7,189 bases of DNA from JBEKVE01 sp049514335 (GCA_049514335.1 JBEKVE010000162.1:1-7189), one strand, 5' to 3'; shown: positions 1-5,836, numbered from the stretch's first letter. The notes: generated by a model from the letters alone, not told the origin. Numbers and translations are program-made.

Positions 1-199
1 GCTGGGCCGGCGCCTGCGCATCGGCCCGGCCGGTGACGACGGCCGCGTGGAGGTCGAGCTGCGGGGGCAGAGCGCCCGGGCCCTGGCGGGGGAGATCGCC
101 GGGTTCGGCGCCGACATCGAGGTCCTCGAGCCGCAGGAGATCCGGAGCCTGCTGGCCCGGATCGGCGGAGACCTGGTCAGCCGCTACGGGGAGCACTGA
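1..199 (+). CDS. WYL-domain transcriptional regulator, C-terminal fragment
   Basis: This is the 3' end of a gene that begins outside the window. The frame is open from base 2 and gives 65 residues before a TGA at 197-199. The translation contains VEVELRGQSARALAGEIAGF, followed by GADIEVLEP, QEIRSLLARI and a final SRYGEH. A beta-strand, then a helix, then a 'GFG-x-xxEVLEP-xE(I/V)R' stretch closing on a helix that ends near an RY or LY is the usual C-terminal (WCX) extension of WYL-domain regulators of the YafY/PafC kind. Such proteins normally have an N-terminal winged helix and a central ligand-sensing WYL domain, both of which would lie upstream. Codon use is strongly GC3 like the rest of the window. 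The gene is convergent with the cta operon, so it is not co-transcribed with it. Target and ligand cannot be inferred. The family call rests on a short fragment. Confidence 0.72.
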   Translation, partial: LGRRLRIGPAGDDGRVEVELRGQSARALAGEIAGFGADIEVLEPQEIRSLLARIGGDLVSRYGEH

Positions 200-217
200 G
201 CGCTCAGCACTGAGCGC
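192..217 (+). terminator. Stem-loop with overlapping 12-bp direct repeat at the regulator's stop codon
   Basis: GCGCTCAG at 200-207 is the exact reverse complement of CTGAGCGC at 210-217, so the transcript can form a 7-bp stem with a GCAC tetraloop just after the TGA of the upstream regulator. The 12-mer AGCACTGAGCGC also occurs twice, at 192-203 and 206-217, so the stem arises from an imperfect tandem duplication with a 14-bp period. No T-tract follows, so this would be an actinobacterial-type terminator without a U-tail. The terminator role is inferred from position and structure only. Confidence 0.4.
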
Positions 218-353
218 CGTCCTGTTGGCGAGATGTTGACAGCGGCGTGGATGGGCGTTGATCCCCGGCGAGCAGGCTTCGTCACGGTCGTCCGCGGGGG
301 GCTTGTCCAGAGGGGGGCAGCATTCCGGACGACCGACCCGGGTTCAGGGCTCG

Positions 354-389
354 GGCTCGGCATCGGGGACTGCGACCCGGTGCCGAGCC
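354..389. terminator. Strong hairpin between convergent genes, probable bidirectional terminator
   Basis: GGCTCGGCA at 354-362 pairs perfectly with TGCCGAGCC at 381-389. The stem continues inward with TCGGG (363-367) against CCCGG (376-380), which adds four Watson-Crick pairs and one U-G wobble on the plus-strand RNA and leaves an 8-nt loop (368-375). The hairpin lies about 30 nt beyond the ctaF stop codon on the minus strand and about 155 nt beyond the regulator's stop on the plus strand. That position suits a shared terminator between converging transcripts. Neither side has a T-run. The rest of 218-419 is GC-rich, and I see no gene in it. Confidence 0.5.
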
Positions 390-419
390 GGCTCGGGTCC
401 TTCCGGCGGTGCCGGTCGG

Positions 420-812
420 TCAGACGGTTCCGCCCCGCCTGCTCTCGACGGTCACGCCGATCACGGCCGACAGGACGAGGGCCACACCCGGTGCGAACAG
501 CCACAGCCCGAAGACGATGGACAGCACCATGAGGAACAGGCCCATGCCGAGGACGAAGGGCCAGATGCTCGAGTTGGGGAACGAGCCGATGACCCCGGAC
601 CCCTCCTCGATCGAGGCGTCGGGACGGTCCTCGGGCCGCGGCTTCATGCGCTGCGACCACCACAGGTAGTAGCTGCCGGGCAACAAGCCGAGCAGCGTGG
701 TGCCGACGAGCATGGTGGTCCCGCCCTGCTCGTAGCCCCAGAACCAGTAGATGATCCCGACGACGCCGAAGAACAGGGCGACGCCGATGAGAAAGAGCGC
801 TTCGATTCGCAC
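420..812 (-). CDS. ctaF: Cytochrome c oxidase subunit IV, actinobacterial type (CtaF)
   Basis: This 130-residue integral membrane protein is the small accessory subunit typical of actinobacterial aa3 oxidases. It packs against subunits I and III and takes no direct part in catalysis. Four hydrophobic segments are visible, at about residues 4-26, 33-52, 82-105 and 106-122. Between the second and third is a charged loop (about 53-75) followed by GSFPNSSIWPF (76-86), which matches the family's conserved 'G-x-(L/I)-G-x-F-x-(P/N)-x-S-x-WP' loop before TM3. Its length is normal for the family. The start is GTG (812-810), 9 bp after the ctaD stop, with AAGGA (RNA sense) just upstream and overlapping the ctaD TAA, so translation is probably coupled to ctaD. 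It is the last gene of the operon here, with only a hairpin-bearing spacer downstream. The identification combines sequence pattern with position immediately after ctaD. Confidence 0.9.
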   Translation of the reverse strand: MRIEALFLIGVALFFGVVGIIYWFWGYEQGGTTMLVGTTLLGLLPGSYYLWWSQRMKPRPEDRPDASIEEGSGVIGSFPNSSIWPFVLGMGLFLMVLSIVFGLWLFAPGVALVLSAVIGVTVESRRGGTV

Positions 813-821
813 GTGGCGTCC

Positions 822-2573
822 TTATCCCTTGCCGTTGCCCGAGTCAGCTTCGCCCGGAGGAGCGGTAGCCGCGCCCACAAGGGACCCGTGCCCGTTGGAA
901 CGTGCCGCCTTGCCGTGGGCCAAGGTGCGGGCGTCGGGGTGATGGTAATCCCACACGGGCCGCTCGGACCGGATCGGGGGCAGTCGCTCGAAGTTGTGGT
1001 GTGACGGGGGCGAGGTGGCGAACCACTCCAGGGTGTGGGCGTCCCACGGGTTGTCACCGGCGGGGATGGGCTTGCGCCACGAGATCCAGAAGTTCACCAG
1101 CATGAAGACGAACGAGATGCCGATGATGTAGGCGCCGATGGTGGAGGCGACGTTGAGGCTCTGCCAGCCGAGGCCCGCGGGATACGAGGCGACGCGCCGC
1201 GGCATGCCCTCGAGCCCCAGGATGTACTGGGGTATGAACGTCAGCCAGAAGCCGATGGTGAGCAGCCAGAAATGCGCCTTGCCGAGCGATTCGCGGTACA
1301 TCCGTCCGAAGAACTTCGGGTACCAGTAGTAGAGCCCGGCGAACCCGGCGTAGACGGCCGTGCCGAACAGCACCTGGTGGAAGTGGGCCACCACGAAGTA
1401 GGTGTCGTGGGTGGCGAAGTCGATGGGTGGGGACGCCAGCATGACGCCGGTGATGCCACCCATGAGGAAGGCGAACAGGAACCCGATGCAGAACAGCATG
1501 GGGGTCTTGAAGATGAGCTGGCCCCGCCACATGGTGCCGATCCAGTTGAAGAACTTTATGCCGGTCGGCACGGCGATGAGCAGCGACAACAGCGAGAAGA
1601 AGGGCAGCAGAACGACGCCCGTGGTGAACATGTGGTGCGCCCACACACCGGTCGACAACGCCGCGATGGCCATGGTGGCGAAGACCATGCCCTTGTAGCC
1701 GAACAGCGGCTTGCGCGAGAAGACGGGTATGACGTCGCTGACGATGCCGAAATAGGGCAAGGCCAGGATGTAGACCTCCGGATGCCCGAAGAACCAGAAG
1801 AGGTTCTGATACAGCACCGGGACGCCGCCACCCGCCACCGAATAGAAGTGCGTCCCGAAGTGGCGGTCGGCGAACAGCAGGATCATGGCCGCCGTCAGGA
1901 TGGGGAAGGCGATCAGGATGAGGATGGCCGTGACGAGCATGTTCCAGGTGAAGATGGGGAGGCGGAACATGGTCATGCCCGGTGCACGGAGATAGAACGT
2001 GGTCGTCACCAGGTTCACGCCCGTGAAGATGGCGGAGAAGCCGGTGAGGGCGATGCCGAGGATCCACAGGTCGGGAGCCGATCCCGGTGAGAACTCCACC
2101 GACGACAGCGGCGCGTAGGCGACCCAGCCGAAGGCGGCCGCACCGCCGGCCACCAGGAACCCGAGCAGCATGGTGATGGAGCCGCTCAGGTACAGCCAGT
2201 AGGACAGGGCGTTGAGCCGGGGGAACGCCATGTCGGGCGCGCCCACCTGCAGCGGCAGGATGTAGTTGGCGAGGCCGCCGAAGGCGAAGGGGCCGGCGAA
2301 GAGGTACAACATCAAGCTGCCGTGCATGGTGAACAGCGCGTTGTACTGCTGGAAGCTCAGGAACGAGCTGTGGGGGCTGGCCAGCTGCGTGCGCAGCAGC
2401 AGCGCCATGATCCCCGCCAGGAAGAACATGACGAGCGAGGTGACCATGTAGTTCATGCCGATCAGCTTGTGGTCGGTGCTGGTCAGCCACTTGAGGATGC
2501 CGCTCGGCCCCTCGTGCTCGTGCTCGTCGTGGCCGTGCTCGTGGACGGCTTCGCGCTCGGCCAGAACGGTCAT
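822..2573 (-). CDS. ctaD: Cytochrome c oxidase subunit I (CtaD), aa3-type haem-copper oxidase
   Basis: The 583-residue catalytic subunit reduces O2 to water and pumps protons across the cytoplasmic membrane. All A1-type landmarks are visible. Haem a ligands are H84 (in FTMHG) and H399, and the haem a3 ligand is H397 (both in VAHFHQVLF). CuB ligands are H264 (in FFGHPEVYIL), H313 and H314 (in VWAHHMF). Y268 is the residue normally cross-linked to H264. D-channel residues D114 and N121 (GAPDMAFPRLN) lead to E266, K-channel K340 lies in PTGIKFFNWIG, and the haem-propionate arginines are R459 and R460. About twelve hydrophobic segments fill residues 35-500. The N-terminus has an unusual His/Glu-rich stretch (HEHGHDEHEHE, 11-21). 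The ATG at 2573-2571 was chosen because GAAGG sits 7 nt upstream and its ATGA overlaps the ctaC stop by 4 bp. Longer in-frame starts would place unrelated sequence inside ctaC. The stop is TAA. Confidence 0.97.
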   Translation of the reverse strand: MTVLAEREAVHEHGHDEHEHEGPSGILKWLTSTDHKLIGMNYMVTSLVMFFLAGIMALLLRTQLASPHSSFLSFQQYNALFTMHGSLMLYLFAGPFAFGGLANYILPLQVGAPDMAFPRLNALSYWLYLSGSITMLLGFLVAGGAAAFGWVAYAPLSSVEFSPGSAPDLWILGIALTGFSAIFTGVNLVTTTFYLRAPGMTMFRLPIFTWNMLVTAILILIAFPILTAAMILLFADRHFGTHFYSVAGGGVPVLYQNLFWFFGHPEVYILALPYFGIVSDVIPVFSRKPLFGYKGMVFATMAIAALSTGVWAHHMFTTGVVLLPFFSLLSLLIAVPTGIKFFNWIGTMWRGQLIFKTPMLFCIGFLFAFLMGGITGVMLASPPIDFATHDTYFVVAHFHQVLFGTAVYAGFAGLYYWYPKFFGRMYRESLGKAHFWLLTIGFWLTFIPQYILGLEGMPRRVASYPAGLGWQSLNVASTIGAYIIGISFVFMLVNFWISWRKPIPAGDNPWDAHTLEWFATSPPSHHNFERLPPIRSERPVWDYHHPDARTLAHGKAARSNGHGSLVGAATAPPGEADSGNGKG

Positions 2574-3460
2574 GCTGCCGCCTTCGTGTTGGACGTGTCG
2601 GAGGTGTTCGTGCTCGTGCGAGCCAGGGCGCCGCCGTGCTGCTCGGAGCTGAGCCACGCCTTGAACTGCGCCGGGGGCAGGGCCACCACGTGGAAGAACA
2701 TGAGCGAGTGGTACAGCCCGCACAGCTGCGTGCACTGGGCCCGGTAGATGCCCGAATGCTGCACGGTCAGGTCGAACACGTTGGTCACCCCGGGCTGGGC
2801 GTATCGGCTGAAGTTGAACTCCGGCACGTAGAAGCCGTGGATGACGTCCTTGGAGACGAGGGTGATCCGGGTGGTCTCACCGGCGGGGACGATGAGCCCC
2901 GGGCCCAGGCAGTCCACCGCCGGGGCACAGGAGCCGCCGTTCAGGCCGACGGGGTCGGGGTCCTCGGTGGTCACCCCGGTCACGTCGACCTTGCCCGGGT
3001 AGCCGAAGCTCCATCCCCACTGGAAGGCGGCCACGTTGACCTTCACCGCCGGGTTGGTGCTCACGGCGTCCACCCGGTTCTCGACCACCACGGTGAAGGC
3101 GAACAGGATGAGCACGATGATGACGGGAACGATGGTGTAGGTCCACTCCAGGGGGATGTGGTACTGGAATTGGCGGGGCAGGTCGGCGGGGTCGGCGCCC
3201 GATCGCCGGCGGTAGCGGATGATCGACCACACGATCAGCACCGTGACGATGCCGCCCACCACGATGCCGGCGATGATCGTGCTCGAGTACAGGACGAACT
3301 CGTCGTGCGCCTGCTTGGTCGATCCCTTGTAGCCCCAGAACGAGGGGAGCGAACAGCCGCCGAGCAAGAGCGGAAGGCCGGCGATGGCCACGGCCCGCAG
3401 GAGGCGACGACGGCGGCTGGACACGACCGTCTCCGTCGTTTCGGAGTCTCTGGGGCTCAC
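2570..3460 (-). CDS. ctaC: Cytochrome c oxidase subunit II (CtaC), CuA subunit
   Basis: Subunit II accepts electrons at its extracytoplasmic binuclear CuA centre and passes them to haem a of CtaD. From the GTG at 3460 it has 296 residues. An Arg-rich n-region (16-19), a hydrophobic run and LGGC with Cys36 form a lipoprotein signal. Transmembrane helices follow at about 59-82 and 107-127. The cupredoxin domain carries the aromatic electron-entry patch FQWGW (146-150). CuA ligands are H208 (in DVIHGF), C243, C247, H251 and M254 (in CTQLCGLYHSLM). The Glu normally found between the two cysteines is Gln245. An extra loop holds C178 and C184. No fused cytochrome c domain is present. A second in-frame GTG at 3424-3422 has GGAG 6 nt upstream and would give a shorter, conventional lipoprotein signal beginning at residue 13. 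A TANNNT box 7 nt before GTG 3460 fits a leaderless start. The gene overlaps ctaD by 4 bp. Confidence 0.96.
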   Translation of the reverse strand: MSPRDSETTETVVSSRRRRLLRAVAIAGLPLLLGGCSLPSFWGYKGSTKQAHDEFVLYSSTIIAGIVVGGIVTVLIVWSIIRYRRRSGADPADLPRQFQYHIPLEWTYTIVPVIIVLILFAFTVVVENRVDAVSTNPAVKVNVAAFQWGWSFGYPGKVDVTGVTTEDPDPVGLNGGSCAPAVDCLGPGLIVPAGETTRITLVSKDVIHGFYVPEFNFSRYAQPGVTNVFDLTVQHSGIYRAQCTQLCGLYHSLMFFHVVALPPAQFKAWLSSEQHGGALARTSTNTSDTSNTKAAA

Positions 3461-3467
3461 GGCGCTG

Positions 3468-3473
3468 ACACTA
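3468..3473 (-). promoter_or_regulatory. Candidate -10 box of the cta operon
   Basis: Read on the minus strand, TAGTGT matches the actinobacterial TANNNT -10 pattern. It ends 7 nt before the GTG at 3460, which would place the transcription start on or beside that codon (leaderless mRNA). No convincing -35 element is seen 16-18 nt upstream. It lies in the 51-bp gap between the hydrolase stop and ctaC, so the oxidase genes may have their own promoter. The call rests on pattern and spacing only. Confidence 0.33.
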
Positions 3474-3511
3474 GCGAACGGGCATCGGCAAGTAGTAGTT
3501 GGGAAGTCCCC

Positions 3512-4807
3512 TCAGTCCCCGTCGCCGGACCGGGTCCGCGAGTCCCGGGCCGTCCAGCTGAAGACGCCTTTCGCCATGGTGGACGTGGCCGCCTCGGCCA
3601 TGGCGGCGAACACCTCGGCCCGGGTCCGGTGCACGCCCGCGTCGGCGGGGGCGGCCAGCGCCGCCAGCTCGGCCAGGTGACCGGCCAGGCGCAGCGAGGC
3701 GGCCGGATCGACGTCGGCCGACGCCCCCGCCACCAGGGCCGCCGCCCGGTCGGCCAGGACCCCCGCCCCGCCGGCCAGGGTGGCCAGCTCGGCGGCCAGC
3801 ACCCCCTCGGGAGCGGGCTTCAAGGTGGCGGGGTTCCCGTCCCACCATCCCCCGTACAGGCGCCACACGTTGCGCACCACGAACTCGGGCTCGTCGTAGA
3901 CGGGGCGCAGGTAGGGCCGGTCCATGAGGTGGGCCGGGGCCGTCACGCCGTGGATGACCTCGTCCAGCCTGGCCCCGGCGTTCATGAGCGCCACGGCCTG
4001 GTCGACCAACGAGTCCAGCAGCTCGGCCGTGTCCGAGAGCGCCTGGCGCACACGACCTGCTCCCACCACGGGGAAGCCGTGGCCCGGCAGCAGCACCTCG
4101 GGCTCGAGCGCCACCATCTCCCGCAGGGCGGCGGCCCACTCCTTCGGGTAGCGCTGGACCTTCTGGGGGTTGCCGGCGTTGGGCGAGGCCCAGATGAACA
4201 GGTCGCCGCAGCACAGGGCCCGGGCGCCGGGCACCCACGTCCAGGTGTGGTCGTCGGTCTCGCCTCTGGCGTGGTGCAGCTCGAAGCCGGCCCCGCCCAC
4301 CTCGAGCGACAGGCGATCGGCGTAGGTGCGGTCGGGGTAGCGGTACTCGGTGGGCCAGCGCAGCCCCGGGACCTGGAACTGTCGCTGGTTGATGATCTCG
4401 TTGTAACCCGCCGTGGCGATGTAGCGGTCGAAGCGGGCGGGCAGGGCGTCGTGGGCCACCACCGTGGGAGCGGGCCACCCCCGTGCCGCTGACTCCTCCT
4501 CCCACACCGGCACCCCGAAGACGTGGTCGATGTGCCCGTGGGAGTAGACGGCGGTGTGGAGGCGCTGCGGCGACCATTGCCGCACCGTGTCGTGGACGGC
4601 CTGGGCCACGAAGCTCGAGCCGGTGTCGACGAGGACGAGCCCGTCGTCGGTGGAGAAGGCGGAGACGTTGGCGAACGAGGGAACGAAGGCCACGCCCGGC
4701 CCGATCTCGGCCAGGCCGCCGATGTAGCCGCCCACGGGGTGGATGTCGACGATGTCGATCTCGCCCCGCCACAACTTGTCGGCCAGCTCGAGGACGTCGT
4801 CACCCAT
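3512..4807 (-). CDS. Metallo-beta-lactamase-fold hydrolase with alkylsulfatase-type dimerisation domain
   Basis: This is a 431-residue soluble protein with no signal peptide. The N-terminal half is an MBL fold. VLVDTGSS (58-65) ends an early beta-strand, followed by HGHIDH (90-95), the HxHxDH zinc motif. Further metal-site candidates are E183 and H187 (in GETDDHTW), D202 (in CCGDLFIW) and H243 (in PGHGFP). The segment AGYNEIINQRQF (133-144) resembles the region after the zinc motif in BDS1/SdsA-type alkylsulfatases. LYGGWWDGNPATLKP (317-331), then a helical region ending in MAKGVFSWTAR (411-421), matches their dimerisation domain. The SCP2-like C-terminal domain of full-length alkylsulfatases (about 600 residues or more) is absent. 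The substrate is therefore uncertain: a sulfate ester, another ester or a lactone are all possible. The ATG at 4807 was chosen because GAGGGG precedes it and the family-like sequence starts there. The stop lies 51 bp before ctaC and the start 26 bp after the upstream membrane-protein gene. Confidence 0.85.
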   Translation of the reverse strand: MGDDVLELADKLWRGEIDIVDIHPVGGYIGGLAEIGPGVAFVPSFANVSAFSTDDGLVLVDTGSSFVAQAVHDTVRQWSPQRLHTAVYSHGHIDHVFGVPVWEEESAARGWPAPTVVAHDALPARFDRYIATAGYNEIINQRQFQVPGLRWPTEYRYPDRTYADRLSLEVGGAGFELHHARGETDDHTWTWVPGARALCCGDLFIWASPNAGNPQKVQRYPKEWAAALREMVALEPEVLLPGHGFPVVGAGRVRQALSDTAELLDSLVDQAVALMNAGARLDEVIHGVTAPAHLMDRPYLRPVYDEPEFVVRNVWRLYGGWWDGNPATLKPAPEGVLAAELATLAGGAGVLADRAAALVAGASADVDPAASLRLAGHLAELAALAAPADAGVHRTRAEVFAAMAEAATSTMAKGVFSWTARDSRTRSGDGD

Positions 4808-4833
4808 CGCCACTTCCCCTCGGTCGGAGCTCC

Positions 4834-5340
4834 TCAGGCCGGTGGCCGGCGCCACGTGCGGGCCACTCGCCCTGCCTGGCGCCCTGCCTCTCGGGCGCCG
4901 TCGGCCAGTTTGTCCTGCGCCGCAGGCAGGCGCCGGGCCGAGCGTCCGGCCAGGAGACCCAGGTTGCGCGCCAGCACGGACGCCGATCGGGACCCCGTGC
5001 CTGGGCCCGCGCCCGACCCTGGCGCCGCGCCGCCCGCAGCCGTGGCGATGGGGGTGACAGGGGTGACGGGGGCAACGACAGGACGGCGGTAGCGGGTGAG
5101 GGTGGCCATGCGCAGCCACGCCAGGGCCACCACCTCGACGACCACGATCCCGGCCGCGTCGGGACGCAGGGCCGGGACGAGCGGTGCCAGCGCCAGGGCG
5201 AGGGCGACCACCACGTCGAGCAGGGCGTGGAGCCGCGGGCCGCACAGGCGGGCGACACCCAGGGGCCCCTTGGCCGTGATGGCCAGGGCGGCGAAGGCCG
5301 CCGCCCCGGCGACGAGAAGGACACTGTGGCCGATGTGCAC
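4834..5340 (-). CDS. Small polytopic membrane protein of unknown function, start uncertain
   Basis: I do not recognise a family. From the only canonical start in frame (GTG at 5340) the product is 168 residues, with three hydrophobic segments: about 7-22, 37-58 and 64-79. A Gly/Ala/Pro/Ser-rich linker (about 90-115) and a basic, probably cytoplasmic, amphipathic tail follow. The same frame is open upstream to an in-frame TGA at 5682-5680. Bases 5341-5430 read as a typical membrane N-terminus: WWRRRARRPLAF, then HQLLEYLLAGALAEF. This gives a basic flank, a fourth transmembrane helix and high GC3, so the true gene very probably begins near 5400-5430. No ATG, GTG or TTG exists there in frame. 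A CTG (5403-5401) is possible. So is the GTG at 5428 if one base of the CCC run at 5415-5417 is extra. It sits between tatA and the hydrolase gene in the same direction, so it is probably in one transcript with them. Confidence 0.68.
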   Translation of the reverse strand: MHIGHSVLLVAGAAAFAALAITAKGPLGVARLCGPRLHALLDVVVALALALAPLVPALRPDAAGIVVVEVVALAWLRMATLTRYRRPVVAPVTPVTPIATAAGGAAPGSGAGPGTGSRSASVLARNLGLLAGRSARRLPAAQDKLADGAREAGRQAGRVARTWRRPPA

Positions 5341-5476
5341 CGAGAACTCGGCCAGCGCACCGGCCAGGAGGTACTCGAGCAGCTGGTGCAGGACGAAGGC
5401 CAGCGGACGACGCGCCCGTCGTCGCCACCAGGCCGGGCCGGTGGTGCCGGCGGGATCGGGGGCGCCGTCGACGGCG

Positions 5477-5719
5477 CTACCCCGAGGCAGCTGCGGGGCC
5501 TTCGCCGTCCTTGGTGGTGGCCTTGTCGCCGGTGTCCGGCGTGTCGCTGGCAGCGCTGTCCTTGGCCCCGTCGGCCAGGCCCTTCTTGAACTCGGAGTGG
5601 GCCGAGCCGAGCGATCGCGCCAGCTTGGGGATCTGGGACCCGCCGAAGAGGACGACGACGATGACGACGATGACGACGATCAGGTCCGGTCCGAAGATCT
5701 CGGCGAGGATTGGGTGCAC
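5477..5719 (-). CDS. tatA: Sec-independent protein translocase subunit TatA
   Basis: This 80-residue protein has the full TatA/E layout: a short extracytoplasmic N-terminus with a polar residue (D12), one very hydrophobic helix of Val/Ile/Leu (13-24), the hinge LFGGSQIP (24-31), and an amphipathic helix (KLARSLGSAHSEFKKGL, 32-48). An acidic, low-complexity tail with Asp, Ser, Thr and Ala follows. TatA oligomers form the passage for folded proteins carrying twin-arginine signals, together with TatC (and TatB where present), neither of which is in the window. The start is GTG (5719-5717), with GGGAAGG ending 6 nt upstream. The DNA for the membrane helix contains three exact copies of a 9-mer (GACGACGAT on the plus strand, 5654-5680). 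TatA rather than TatB is favoured by the short length and the FGG hinge. It probably heads a transcript with the two genes that follow. Confidence 0.92.
   Translation of the reverse strand: MHPILAEIFGPDLIVVIVVIVVVLFGGSQIPKLARSLGSAHSEFKKGLADGAKDSAASDTPDTGDKATTKDGEGPAAASG
5654..5680. repeat. Three perfect copies of a 9-bp unit inside tatA
   Basis: GACGACGAT occurs three times in tandem without a mismatch, with one further GAC before it (5651-5653). On the coding strand each unit encodes Ile-Val-Val, giving the run of branched residues in the TatA membrane helix. Copy-number change would alter the helix by three residues per unit while keeping the frame. It may simply reflect codon preference for Val and Ile in a hydrophobic helix. 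Confidence 0.8.
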
Positions 5720-5770
5720 GGAGGGCCTTCCCTTCTCCGGATCCCGCCCGACAAGCGGGAGCCTGGCTAC

Positions 5771-5776
5771 AGGTTA
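5771..5776 (-). promoter_or_regulatory. Candidate -10 box upstream of tatA
   Basis: In the 117-bp gap between the CopD-like gene and tatA (5720-5836), TAACCT on the minus strand fits the TANNNT pattern. The hexamer 17 bp upstream (TGTCGC) is a poor -35 match. Transcription from here would give a leader of roughly 45 nt containing a small hairpin, TCCCGC (5742-5747) against GCGGGA (5755-5760). A possible terminator stem for the upstream gene, GCGACG (5784-5789) with CGTCGC about 13 nt further on, lies on the other side. Support is pattern and position only. Confidence 0.25.
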
Positions 5777-5836
5777 GACCCCTGCGACGCTCGGCGACAC
5801 CTCGTCGCTCCCACCCGAGTTGCGCCGGTCCTCGGC

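Noticed and set aside
233..532. Open frames in the convergent spacer, for example from 233 on the plus strand
   Set aside because: They run into ctaF antisense, have no ribosome site and no family resemblance.
1035..2090. Long open frame on the plus strand opposite ctaD
   Set aside because: Its translation is Glu/Asp/Gly/His-rich low complexity, as expected antisense to a GC3-rich membrane protein gene, and ctaD is certain on the other strand.
2500..2625. Repeated TCGTGCTCGTG text at 2511-2540 and 2604-2618, considered as a repeat element
   Set aside because: It is explained by codons for the His/Glu tract of CtaD and the Ser/Thr tail of CtaC. No unit is kept between them.
2574..2735. Upstream extension of ctaD to 2735
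   Set aside because: The extra residues are antifamily Arg/Pro/Ala sequence lying inside the ctaC reading frame. The ATG at 2573 has a good ribosome site and an ATGA overlap.
2636..4492. Very long plus-strand open frame spanning ctaC and the hydrolase
   Set aside because: It crosses the boundary between two unrelated minus-strand genes and contains only Gly/His/Arg/Val-rich filler without motifs. It is a high-GC shadow.
4808..5428. Upstream extension of the hydrolase to GTG 5428 as one large fusion protein
   Set aside because: The added residues are Arg/Pro/Gly-rich and out of frame with the evident membrane protein encoded there. The ATG at 4807 has its own ribosome site.
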